A program made the translations under genes and the position numbers. DNA of 64,000 bases from Sphingomonas sp. (lineage in GTDB: Bacteria > Pseudomonadota > Alphaproteobacteria > Sphingomonadales > Sphingomonadaceae), in NCBI RefSeq assembly GCF_025353885.1, contig NZ_JANXNX010000068.1, positions 1-64,000 of the forward strand, in the 5' to 3' direction. Under the pieces are notes generated by a model. The model did no database searches, was not told the origin of the DNA, and saw only the letters and a program-made list of their open reading frames with translations. Below are positions 55,159 to 63,647 of the stretch, piece after piece (positions within the stretch are counted from its first letter, which is position 1; every line of letters starts with the position of its first letter).

Positions 55159-56463
55159 TTAAGGGCTTTTGGCAAGGCTCGCCAAATTTGCTGTCACGCC
55201 CGTGGAGGAGTCGGGAAACACCTGCGGCTGGCCGTCCCACTTTGTCGCGCGCCGTGATCCCGCCCAAACGATGTTCGCGCGCAGGCCGACGCCACGAAGT
55301 GAATCGACCGCGAGCAACGCTTCGAAATCTTCAGCCGCTCCAACGGCCCGTGTTAACTCATTGAGCGTTTCGGGTCGCGTTGCAAAATCAGCAGCTTGCA
55401 TCAAGGCGGCGTCACGCGTGCCACCGATCACAACGATTTGGTTCCCGCCCACACCTTTAAAGCCCGCAATGAGTGCATAATCACGCGTTGGCGTGTCGGT
55501 GCCCGCGTCAAGGTGCGACCCCGCAAGAAAGCGCCGCCCGGTCCAGCGATCCACAATTTCATCATAGGACGAGCCAATTCCAAAGCGCGACCCGCTGAAG
55601 AGAGGATCGCGCAAAGACCCCAAGCCGCTCAGATAGCCCAGATACACGATATTAGTCAGCTTGAGTTGTTCAGGGGTGAGGTTTGAAGCCGGGATCACGA
55701 AACTCGGCACTTCAGCACGAGAATTGCGCCGCACGACCGGAGCAATAACGCGCAGCGCATTGCCAACGCCGACCGGCAAATAAGCGAGGTCCAGGTCTAT
55801 GACGTCGCGCACTTCTCCTTCACGGGCACTAAACCGCGCCGCCAGATCGCGACTTGAATTGACGTCAAATTCCCGAACCAAGCGCGATACGTCGCCATCG
55901 CGATTGCGCTCACCAAAGATATAATAATCGCCTACGACCAAAGCGATCCGCCTTTCGCCGTCGACGATTGGGCTCCACAAACGGCTGGCTCGTGCCGTCG
56001 CAAGCGGCGCTTCAGCGGCGTCGGGTCGGCGTGCGAGCCACCAGGTCCCGAGAATTGCGGCGATTAGCAACAGCATCGTGCCCATTTCCCAGCCGCGACG
56101 CGACGATGGTGTCACATCCGGTGTCACCGCTTCAACCACCTCGCGCGGAACGACGACGAGCCGGTACCCCCCTTTTGGCAGCGCGAGACGGAACGGAAAA
56201 TCGGCTCCTGGCCCTGCATAGAACTCGTCAAGTTTGCGGCGCAACCGATGGACGTGGACACGGATCGAGGCATCGTCTTCGGCTTCCTTGTCGAAAACTT
56301 CGCGCGCGATCTCGATCTCTTTTGGGGCGCGTCCTTCGCGCGCGCAGTCCACCAGGAACCGGAACAACCGGTCCAGCGCCTGCGAGCGCCCGAAGGCGTC
56401 GTGGCTGATTACAAGCGCAGCCTGGTCATCGAGCGAGGCTTCAGCAATAGGTCCCGTAGTCAT
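55159..56463 (-). CDS. Membrane-anchored winged-helix transcriptional regulator
   Basis: About 434 residues from MTTGPIAEASLDDQ; 34 upstream residues in the open frame are non-homologous and cross the operator region. The cytoplasmic OmpR-like winged helix spans ~20-105 (DRLFRFLVDCAREGRAPKEI, IRVHVHRLRRKLDEFY, FRLALPKGGYRLVV). A membrane helix at ~129-145 precedes a large periplasmic domain of unknown type. CadC-like layout: periplasmic sensing and DNA binding in one chain. Divergent from the TonB receptor at 56572, its likely target. Confidence 0.75.
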   Translation of the reverse strand: MTTGPIAEASLDDQAALVISHDAFGRSQALDRLFRFLVDCAREGRAPKEIEIAREVFDKEAEDDASIRVHVHRLRRKLDEFYAGPGADFPFRLALPKGGYRLVVVPREVVEAVTPDVTPSSRRGWEMGTMLLLIAAILGTWWLARRPDAAEAPLATARASRLWSPIVDGERRIALVVGDYYIFGERNRDGDVSRLVREFDVNSSRDLAARFSAREGEVRDVIDLDLAYLPVGVGNALRVIAPVVRRNSRAEVPSFVIPASNLTPEQLKLTNIVYLGYLSGLGSLRDPLFSGSRFGIGSSYDEIVDRWTGRRFLAGSHLDAGTDTPTRDYALIAGFKGVGGNQIVVIGGTRDAALMQAADFATRPETLNELTRAVGAAEDFEALLAVDSLRGVGLRANIVWAGSRRATKWDGQPQVFPDSSTGVTANLASLAKSP

Positions 56464-56484
56464 GCCAAATCTTAACGAAGTAGT

Positions 56485-56506
56485 CGTTACAATGCGAGAT
56501 GTAACG
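56485..56506. promoter_or_regulatory. Perfect inverted repeat in the divergent regulator/receptor region
   Basis: CGTTACA-ATGCGAGA-TGTAACG: 7-bp arms, 8-bp spacer. GTAAC-like half sites also occur near 56527. It lies between the winged-helix gene and the TonB receptor gene, a likely binding site of that regulator. Confidence 0.5.
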
Positions 56507-56571
56507 CTTAATAACGTGTCCGAACCGTAACTTGCTTGCCGCGCGAACGAGAAAACGGCCAGCACGTTTTC

Positions 56572-58608
56572 ATGACCCTGAACAAATACATTTTTGCGGC
56601 GACGCTGCTTATCCCCGCAAGCACATCTGTGAGCGCGCAGACTGCGCCGGATGCGATCCCTCCTGAAATCGTGGTCTTTGGCCGTGGCGAGTCGAAGATT
56701 GGAACGGCAACCGCTGCCAGCGAGGGAACAGTGGCAGGGGCGGATTTACTGGTCCGTCCGCTGTTACGCGTCGCCGAGCTGCTCGAAGCTGTCCCCGGCA
56801 TGATCGCCGCGCAACACTCGGGCAGCGGCAAGGCCAATCAGTATTTTTTGCGTGGCTTCAATCTGGATCATGGATCCGATTTCACGACGTACATCGATGG
56901 CGTACAAATGAATTTGCGCACGCATGGCCACGGCCAAGGCTATCTCGACCTTAACGGGCTGATCCCGGAAATCGTCGAGCGCGAGGATTATCGCAAAGGC
57001 CCCTATCGTGCTGCTGGCGGAGATTTCGCGCTTGCCGGCGCTGCAATGTTTCAGACCGTCTCGCGCTTCGATAAACCTTGGTTCTCGGTCGAAGCTGGGT
57101 CCTACGGCGCGGTGCGACTAGCTGGCGGTGCGACGGTTTCGACAGCGGGGGGCAGCTTGACCGTCGCTGCCCAGGCAAAGCACTATGACGGACCATGGGC
57201 CGCGCCCGAACGACTGCGTCATTATTCCGCGTTCGCCAAGCTGAGCCGTCCCGTCGGCGACGGCGCACTCGCGCTCAGCCTTCACCTTTACGACGCGCAC
57301 TGGAATCCAACCGAGCAAATTCCGGATCGCATCATTGGCAGTGCCGTATGTCGCGACGTGTTCTGTGCGCCGGATCCATCGGCGCGTGGCCAGACCCGGC
57401 GCGTCATCGTCGATGCGGCATTCATGGGCGACACCCTGAAGGCCAATGTCTATTCACAATATTATGACTGGTCGATGTATTCCAATCCGACCTACGCAAA
57501 CGCTGACGGCAGTAGCGCACAAATTTTTCAGTTTGACCGGCGCTGGGTGTTCGGCCTGCGGGGCGAGAAGACCTGGTCGTTGGGGCCAATGCTCGAGCTG
57601 ACGGTCGGGACTGAGAACCGCTATGATGCGATTGGGCGCGTCGGCGTTGCCAACACCAACAACCGGCAATTCATCGCAAGTCTCGGCGCTTATCGCGTTG
57701 CCGAGGGATCGGCTGCCATCCATGGGGAAGCCGTGTGGCGACCATTTAAAGGCGCACGCGTCACAGCAGGGCTGCGCGGCGATCACTATAGGTATGATGT
57801 AAAAGGGCTCGACGATGCAGCGCGAGCGATTGGCGAAGGGGGCGGCAGCGCCGATCTCGTCTCGCCCAAACTTGCGGTGGCCTATGCACTCTCGCCGCAT
57901 CTGGAGCTTTATGCCAACTGCGGACGGGGCTATCATTCGAACGACGTCCGCGGCGCAGTGACGGCGACACCGGTGCCCGTGCTTGTGCGCGGGACGGGCA
58001 AGGAAGTCGGCGCGCGGCTACAGGCTGGTAAGCTGAATTTCACCGCAACATATTGGTGGCTCGATGTCGGAAGCGAGTTGCGTTTTGTCGGCGACTCGAA
58101 TGCGGTCGAGCCGAGCGGTGCCAGTCGGCGGCGTGGTTATGAAGTCGTTGGCTTTTGGCGCCCCTTTGCGTGGCTCGCGCTCGACGCGAGCTACACTGCA
58201 AGTCACGCCCGTTATGAAAATGGCGATTTCATTCCGAATGCTTTCGAGAATGCCGGGCAGGTCGGCGTGTCAGTCGTCGCCGCACGCTGGGAAGCAGCCG
58301 CGCGGCTGCGTCATCTTGGCCCGTACCCACTTATCGAAGACAACAGCGACCGCGACCCCGGCAGCAATGTCGTCAACGTGCGCGCGGCATATCGGCTAGG
58401 TCAATTTCAGCTTTATGCCGAAGCTCTGAACCTGCTCGATAGCCGCGACAATGACATTAGTTATCGGTACACCAGCTATGTTCCCGCTTTTGACGCAGCT
58501 CCGACTGATGGCCGCCTCAGCCGCGTTGTCGAGCCACGAACGCTTAAGATCGGAATCAAAACTTCACTGTGCCAAGCGTTTATTTTTCGCTGTCGAGCGT
58601 CGACATGA
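56572..58608 (+). CDS. TonB-dependent outer-membrane receptor
   Basis: 678 residues from MTLNKYIFAATLLIPASTSV. Signal to VSAQ, plug with LLEAVPGMIAAQHSGSGKAN, QYFLRGFNLDHGSDFTTYID and a barrel. The LRGFNLDHGTDF-type plug is the kind found in receptors for various organics and metal chelates. Instead of ending near KIGIKTSL in an aromatic residue, the frame continues 11 residues (CQAFIFRCRAST), overlapping the converging aldo/keto reductase gene; an original stop may have been lost. No operon partners. Confidence 0.88.
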   Translation: MTLNKYIFAATLLIPASTSVSAQTAPDAIPPEIVVFGRGESKIGTATAASEGTVAGADLLVRPLLRVAELLEAVPGMIAAQHSGSGKANQYFLRGFNLDHGSDFTTYIDGVQMNLRTHGHGQGYLDLNGLIPEIVEREDYRKGPYRAAGGDFALAGAAMFQTVSRFDKPWFSVEAGSYGAVRLAGGATVSTAGGSLTVAAQAKHYDGPWAAPERLRHYSAFAKLSRPVGDGALALSLHLYDAHWNPTEQIPDRIIGSAVCRDVFCAPDPSARGQTRRVIVDAAFMGDTLKANVYSQYYDWSMYSNPTYANADGSSAQIFQFDRRWVFGLRGEKTWSLGPMLELTVGTENRYDAIGRVGVANTNNRQFIASLGAYRVAEGSAAIHGEAVWRPFKGARVTAGLRGDHYRYDVKGLDDAARAIGEGGGSADLVSPKLAVAYALSPHLELYANCGRGYHSNDVRGAVTATPVPVLVRGTGKEVGARLQAGKLNFTATYWWLDVGSELRFVGDSNAVEPSGASRRRGYEVVGFWRPFAWLALDASYTASHARYENGDFIPNAFENAGQVGVSVVAARWEAAARLRHLGPYPLIEDNSDRDPGSNVVNVRAAYRLGQFQLYAEALNLLDSRDNDISYRYTSYVPAFDAAPTDGRLSRVVEPRTLKIGIKTSLCQAFIFRCRAST

Positions 58609-59590
58609 GAGCGGGAGCATAGCGGTCACCTGCAGCCACTCCCCTAGGGAAAGTGGCTTCGATCGTCGCCAGTTCCTCAGTCGACAGCGCAATGTCCACG
58701 CTCTCAAGCGCGTTGGTCAATTGATCACGCCGCCGCGATCCAATCACCGGCACGATGTCGGCACCCTGATGCATGACCCAGGCAATCGCCATCTGCGCGA
58801 CGCTCGCGCCGCGCGCCTCGCCGATAGTCCGCAGCGCCTCGACAAGGCTCAGATTGGCTTCGACATTGCCTTCCTGAAAACGCGGCGAGTGGCCGCGTGC
58901 GTCGCCTTTGCCACCGCTATCCTTGCTCCAGTTGCCGCCAATCAGTCCGCGTGACAGGACGCCATAGGCCGAAATGCCGATGCCAAGTTCGCGGGCGGTT
59001 GGCAAAATCCTGTCTTCGATACCGCGCGAGATCAGCGAATATTCGATCTGTAGATCGCAGACCGGATGGACAGCAACCGCGCGCCGCAACGTGTCCACAC
59101 CAACTTCCGACAGGCCGATATGACGGATACGCCCCGCAGTCACAAGGTCGGCAAGTGCGCCCATCGTGTCCTCGATTGGCGTATCGGCATCCAGTCGCGA
59201 GGGGCGATAAATGTCGATGTGGTCGACGCCCAGCCGCTGCAGCGAATAGGCAAGAAAGTTCTGCACCGCCTTGGGTCGACTGTCGAAACCCAGAAATGCC
59301 CCGTCGGCGTTGCGCAAGGCATTAAACTTGACGCTTAACAAGTAGCGATCGCGCGGCACGCCCTTCAAGGCCTCGGCAATGAGCAGTTCGTTGTGCCCCA
59401 TGCCGTAAAAGTCGCCGGTGTCGATCAACGTCACACCGGCATCCAGCGCGGCATGGATCGTCGCAATGCTTTCGGCGCGATCTGCCGGGCCATACATTCC
59501 CGACATGCCCATGCAGCCGAGGCCGATCGTGGAGACAGTTGGGCCACCCTTGCCGAGAGTGCGCTGTCCGATGGTGATGCCGCTAGTCAT
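58580..59590 (-). CDS. Aldo/keto reductase
   Basis: 336 residues. Catalytic Asp and Tyr in LIDTGDFYGMGHNELLIAEA, Lys in LLSVKFNALR, and the strand IDIYRPSRLD where many members have the catalytic His; the PSRLD form resembles the YakC/AKR13-like branch. NADPH-dependent reduction of a carbonyl. Third gene of the hisD-like/SDR/AKR operon, 45 bp after the SDR gene; overlaps the converging receptor gene by 29 bp. Confidence 0.88.
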   Translation of the reverse strand: MTSGITIGQRTLGKGGPTVSTIGLGCMGMSGMYGPADRAESIATIHAALDAGVTLIDTGDFYGMGHNELLIAEALKGVPRDRYLLSVKFNALRNADGAFLGFDSRPKAVQNFLAYSLQRLGVDHIDIYRPSRLDADTPIEDTMGALADLVTAGRIRHIGLSEVGVDTLRRAVAVHPVCDLQIEYSLISRGIEDRILPTARELGIGISAYGVLSRGLIGGNWSKDSGGKGDARGHSPRFQEGNVEANLSLVEALRTIGEARGASVAQMAIAWVMHQGADIVPVIGSRRRDQLTNALESVDIALSTEELATIEATFPRGVAAGDRYAPALMSTLDSEK

Positions 59591-59635
59591 TCAAAAATCC
59601 TCATCTGAAAGCCCCGCCAGGCGGGGCTGGAAATA

Positions 59636-60391
59636 CTAATCGGCGGTCCAGCCACCATCGACGATCAGGCTGGTGCCGGTAACCAGCGCCGACGCATCCG
59701 ACGCGAGATAGACCGCAGCACCCATCAAGTCTTCGACTGTACCAACGCGCCCAAGCTTGATCTTTTCCAGGACGCTGGCCTTGAATGCCGGGTCATCAAA
59801 ATATGGTTTGGTCATGGGCGTTTCGACAAAGGTCGGCGCAATGGTGTTCGACCGAATTCCGTAGGACGCCAAATCGAGCGCGAAGGCCTTGCTCATTCCT
59901 TCTAACGCCCATTTCGAAGCGCAATACAGGCTGCGGTTTGGCCCGCCGACATGTCCCATCTGACTGCCAACGTGGATGAGGCTGCCGCGCAAGGCGTCGC
60001 GCAACATCGCTTTTACGCATCCCTGTGCCACGAAGAATGCACTCTTTACATTAAGGTCGAGCACCGCATCATAGTCTGCCTCGCTCACGTCCATCATCGG
60101 TTTGGGCCGATTGGTTCCCGCGTTATTAATGAGTATGTCGAATCCAGGACGCTCATCGAAGAACCGAGCGACCGACGGAAAATCGTCAACGTCGAGGATC
60201 AACGCCTGGGCCCCGTTGCCGATCGCTACCGCCCCAGCCGCGATCTCGTCACCCGATCGCGCCACCAGTGTAACCGCCGCGCCCGCTTCGCCGAGTGCCG
60301 CAGCAAGAGCCAGCCCGATGCCGCGCCCCGCACCGGTGACAACGGCGCGGCGACCGTCAAGGCCGAACGAGGGTGTGCGCGGCAATGTCAC
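59636..60391 (-). CDS. Short-chain dehydrogenase/reductase
   Basis: 251 residues from GTG 60391, just after the hisD-like stop. TGAGRGIG for NAD(P), NNAG, and the catalytic Ser-Tyr-Lys (VGSQMGHVGG, then LYCASKWALEG) are present. C-terminal VTGTSLIVDGGWTAD is standard. Cytoplasmic oxidoreductase on a hydroxyl or carbonyl group, probably in sequence with the hisD-like enzyme. Confidence 0.9.
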   Translation of the reverse strand: MTLPRTPSFGLDGRRAVVTGAGRGIGLALAAALGEAGAAVTLVARSGDEIAAGAVAIGNGAQALILDVDDFPSVARFFDERPGFDILINNAGTNRPKPMMDVSEADYDAVLDLNVKSAFFVAQGCVKAMLRDALRGSLIHVGSQMGHVGGPNRSLYCASKWALEGMSKAFALDLASYGIRSNTIAPTFVETPMTKPYFDDPAFKASVLEKIKLGRVGTVEDLMGAAVYLASDASALVTGTSLIVDGGWTAD

Positions 60392-60392
60392 G

Positions 60393-61712
60393 TTAGGCGA
60401 CCGGCTCGGCCTTGCCCGCATAGGGAATGTCACGCCCGCCGTAACGCCGCACCCGAATATTGGCCTGCTCGCCGTGTCCGGCAAACCCCTCGAGTGCGCA
60501 CAATCGGCTGCAATATTCGCCGATCAAAGTGCTCGCCTCATCGGTGAGGACGCGCTGATAGGTGCAGGTCTTGATGAACTTACCAACCCACAGGCCGCCC
60601 GTGTAGCGCGCCGCCTTCTTGGTTGGGAGCGTATGGTTGGTTCCTATCACCTTGTCGCCATAGCTGACGTTCGTGCGATTGCCGAGGAACAGAGCGCCGT
60701 AATTGGTCATGTGTGCCAAGAAGTAATCCGGATCCCGTGTCATGACTTGAACGTGTTCACTGGCGATCTCATCGGCAATGCGAACCATTTCTGCGTCATC
60801 TTCCGCCACGATCACTTCGCCAAAATTCTCCCATGCTCGCCGAGCGATTTCGGCGGTGGGGAGGATTTTAAGCAGCCTTTCAATTTCACGCATCGTTTCC
60901 TCGGCCAGAGCGCGGCTGGTCGTGAGCAGTACGGCGGGCGAGTCCGGCCCATGTTCGGCTTGGCCAAGCAAGTCCGTTGCCGCAAGTTCGCCGTCACAGC
61001 CAAATTCATCGGCGATCACCAATGTCTCGGTCGGGCCTGCAAACAAGTCGATTCCAACGCGTCCGAACAGCTGCCGCTTGGCTTCTGCGACAAAGGCATT
61101 GCCCGGGCCGACCAGAATGTCGACGGGGGCCATGCTGGCTGTTCCCAACGCCATCGCCCCCACTGCCTGAATGCCGCCCAAACACCAGATTTCGTCCGCG
61201 CCTGCCATGGCCTGCGCCGCGACGATCGCGGGTGCTGGCTTGCCACCGAACGGGGGAGCACACGTCACGACGCGCGGGACGCCTGCTACTTTGGCGGTAA
61301 GGACACTCATATGTGCTGACGCCAGCAGCGGATATTTACCGCCCGGGACATAACAGCCCGCGTTATTGACCGGCAAATGCTTGTGACCGAGCACGACGCC
61401 GGGCAACGTCTCGACTTCGACGTCCTTCATGCTGGCGCGCTGAATTCGTGCAAAATTGCGAACCTGTGTCTGCGCAAATTCGATATCTTTCAGGTCCTGC
61501 CCGGTTAATTGGTCAATGCAGGCTTGAATTTCGCCAGGCGCCAAACGGTAGTCGTCGCGGTCCCAGCCATCGAACTTGATCGAAAGTTCGCGCACGGCCG
61601 CATCGCCGCGCTTCGCGATATCTGCGAGGATGCCCTCGACTGTATCGCGCACCTTACGGTCGCTATCCGCCTTTGCCTCTGCGGTCGCTCCGCGCTTCAG
61701 ATATTCGGCCAT
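60393..61712 (-). CDS. Histidinol dehydrogenase-like oxidoreductase
   Basis: 439 residues from ATG 61712 behind AGGAG. Zinc ligands Gln251 and His254 (GQAEHGPDS), Asp353 ([10 protein letters not shown]) and His413 (FAGHGEQA), and the base pair Glu319-His320 (ASEHVQ) are conserved. Absence of other his genes and the catabolic setting point to a HisD paralog oxidising another polyol or hydroxy acid, as in HpsN-type enzymes. First gene of the minus-strand operon, divergent from the aldolase. Confidence 0.88.
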   Translation of the reverse strand: MAEYLKRGATAEAKADSDRKVRDTVEGILADIAKRGDAAVRELSIKFDGWDRDDYRLAPGEIQACIDQLTGQDLKDIEFAQTQVRNFARIQRASMKDVEVETLPGVVLGHKHLPVNNAGCYVPGGKYPLLASAHMSVLTAKVAGVPRVVTCAPPFGGKPAPAIVAAQAMAGADEIWCLGGIQAVGAMALGTASMAPVDILVGPGNAFVAEAKRQLFGRVGIDLFAGPTETLVIADEFGCDGELAATDLLGQAEHGPDSPAVLLTTSRALAEETMREIERLLKILPTAEIARRAWENFGEVIVAEDDAEMVRIADEIASEHVQVMTRDPDYFLAHMTNYGALFLGNRTNVSYGDKVIGTNHTLPTKKAARYTGGLWVGKFIKTCTYQRVLTDEASTLIGEYCSRLCALEGFAGHGEQANIRVRRYGGRDIPYAGKAEPVA

Positions 61713-61856
61713 CTCTGCTCCTCTGATTTTAGGCGCTGCTACCGGCACGGCGCGCAATCGCAGAGACAGCGAAGCTGTAGGACCGATACCGTCGCGGCAT
61801 CATGGGGCGGCAGCTTCCTGCTCGTCAGGGGCAGCGTAAACGGCAATAGCGACGCC

Positions 61857-62630
61857 ATGAACATGACACACCCGACTCCAGACACGCGCCAGGCCGTTGC
61901 TGTCGCCATCGACGACCTGATAGCGGCGAATAGAATCCTCTCGAACGAAGCGGTTATCGACGCCTTCGGACACATCAGTTGTCGGCATCCCGAACGCCCA
62001 GCGCACTTTTTGATGTCGCGCGCCCGTGCGCCGGCTCTCGTCACTGCGGAGGATATCATTGAATTTGATGCTGCGGGCACGCCGATCGATGCCGGCGAGC
62101 GCAGGCCGTATGTCGAACGCTTTATTCATGCTGGCATCTATGAGACGCGTCCCGATATCGCGTCGGTCGTGCACGATCATAGTGTCGAGATCATCCCGTT
62201 CGGCCTATCTACTGTGCCGCTCCGCCCAGTATCGCACGTCGGGGGTTTCATCGGCGCGCAAGTGCCGGTCTGGGATATTGCCGACAAGTTTTCTGCGGAC
62301 AGCAATCTTTTGGTCGTGAATATTGAGATGGGGCGCGATCTCGCTTCGCGCCTCGGCATTGGTCAGACGGTTTTGATGCGCGGCCATGGGGCCGTGGCGG
62401 CTGGGCCATCGATACGTGTCGCAACGATCGCTGCAATCATGCTGAATCAGCAAGCACGCCTGTTACGCGAAACTATCTCACTCGGGGGAGGTGTCATTTA
62501 TCTCAGTCCCGGCGAAGTAGCGGCAACATCTCAAATTTTCGACGACGCAACTCCCGGCGACGCGATTGGCCGAACTTGGGAATATTGGTGCATGCGCGCG
62601 GGCTTGACCTATCATCCGCACGGTGCCTGA
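61857..62630 (+). CDS. Class II aldolase/adducin family protein
   Basis: 257 residues from ATG 61857 (61863 possible). Metal-site candidates are Glu87, His106 and His108 (VVHDHS) and the later RGHGAV His. Members cleave or decarboxylate small hydroxyketo acids and sugar phosphates. Divergent from the hisD-like operon and followed by a LysR gene, which suggests one pathway. Confidence 0.85.
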   Translation: MNMTHPTPDTRQAVAVAIDDLIAANRILSNEAVIDAFGHISCRHPERPAHFLMSRARAPALVTAEDIIEFDAAGTPIDAGERRPYVERFIHAGIYETRPDIASVVHDHSVEIIPFGLSTVPLRPVSHVGGFIGAQVPVWDIADKFSADSNLLVVNIEMGRDLASRLGIGQTVLMRGHGAVAAGPSIRVATIAAIMLNQQARLLRETISLGGGVIYLSPGEVAATSQIFDDATPGDAIGRTWEYWCMRAGLTYHPHGA

Positions 62631-62711
62631 CACCAGCGATACGCGCACGGCATCACTTTCTTGCGCTCTGCGGTTCGGCGAGTATACCCAATCGCGACAT
62701 AGGAGATGCCG

Positions 62712-63647
62712 GTGAAGCTCAGTCATTTGCGCGACGTTCTGATCGTTGCTGAATCGGGCAGCCTCCGATCAGCCGCACGCCAGCTTCGGGCGACGCAGCC
62801 CGCCCTAACCCGTAGCATTCGCGAACTCGAACATGAACTTGGCGTTGCACTGTTCGAGCGGCACGCAAAGGGCGTTAGGCTGACAGATATGGGCCGCGTC
62901 TTCATTCGACGCGCGCAGGCTGTCCAATCTGAGATTAAGCGCGCTCAGGAAGAGATCGAACAGCTCAAGGGGGGTACGACCGGCGAGGTGTCCGTCGCAC
63001 TGTCGACCGCGACGATCATGAGCCTGATGCCGCGCGCCGTGGCCGAGTTTCGTCGGCGCTTCCCGGAAGCGGTTCTCAAAATTCACGAGAGCTTCTTTCA
63101 ACCGATCGAGCGAGAGTTGGTCAGCGGTCGCATCGATTTTTACGTTGGCCCCTTAGACCGTGCGTCGAGCGCGCCACAATTTGTGGTCGAGCAGCTATTC
63201 ACCAACCATCGCGTTGTTGTCGCGCGCAGGGGCCATCCGTTGCGTGATGCGCAAACACTTGCCGAGCTTGTCGATGCACATTGGCTGCGCCCGACGTTAT
63301 CGTCGCATATCGTTGAGGGTGATTTTGAAGAGATGTTTGCGCGTGCGGGCCTGCCGCGTCCAGCAATCGTGCTGCAGGCACGCTCGGCACTAATCACCAT
63401 TCTTGCGCTGCGCGACAGTGATTTGCTTACCGTCGTGCCGCGTCAGTGGCTCGACGTCTCGATGATCGCCGATCTGATCGAACCACTAACCCTGCCGGCA
63501 ATCGCCGCTGCACCGATTGCGATCGTCCGGCGTCAGGACCTGCCGCTGACGCCAATCGCTGAGCATTTATGCGACCTCATGCGCCGGGTAGGCACGCATT
63601 ATGGAAATACTCACGTCGCAGAGGCGATGACTTCGCTCTCGGCCTGA
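62712..63647 (+). CDS. LysR family transcriptional regulator
   Basis: 311 residues from GTG 62712, 6 bp after AGGAG; the in-frame ATG at 62706 is too close to this ribosome site, and the related LysR at 55024 also begins MKLSH. Helix-turn-helix SLRSAARQLRATQPALTRSI; effector domain ~90-295. Probably governs the aldolase/hisD-like genes. Overlaps the converging monooxygenase gene by 37 bp. Confidence 0.9.
   Translation: MKLSHLRDVLIVAESGSLRSAARQLRATQPALTRSIRELEHELGVALFERHAKGVRLTDMGRVFIRRAQAVQSEIKRAQEEIEQLKGGTTGEVSVALSTATIMSLMPRAVAEFRRRFPEAVLKIHESFFQPIERELVSGRIDFYVGPLDRASSAPQFVVEQLFTNHRVVVARRGHPLRDAQTLAELVDAHWLRPTLSSHIVEGDFEEMFARAGLPRPAIVLQARSALITILALRDSDLLTVVPRQWLDVSMIADLIEPLTLPAIAAAPIAIVRRQDLPLTPIAEHLCDLMRRVGTHYGNTHVAEAMTSLSA

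Noticed and set aside
60102-61319. 405-residue open frame on the plus strand across SDR and hisD-like genes
   Set aside because: Antisense to two well-supported enzymes, with no domain of its own.
60393-61712. Calling this gene hisD of histidine synthesis
   Set aside because: No other his genes nearby and the surroundings are catabolic; sequence alone fits a HisD paralog just as well.
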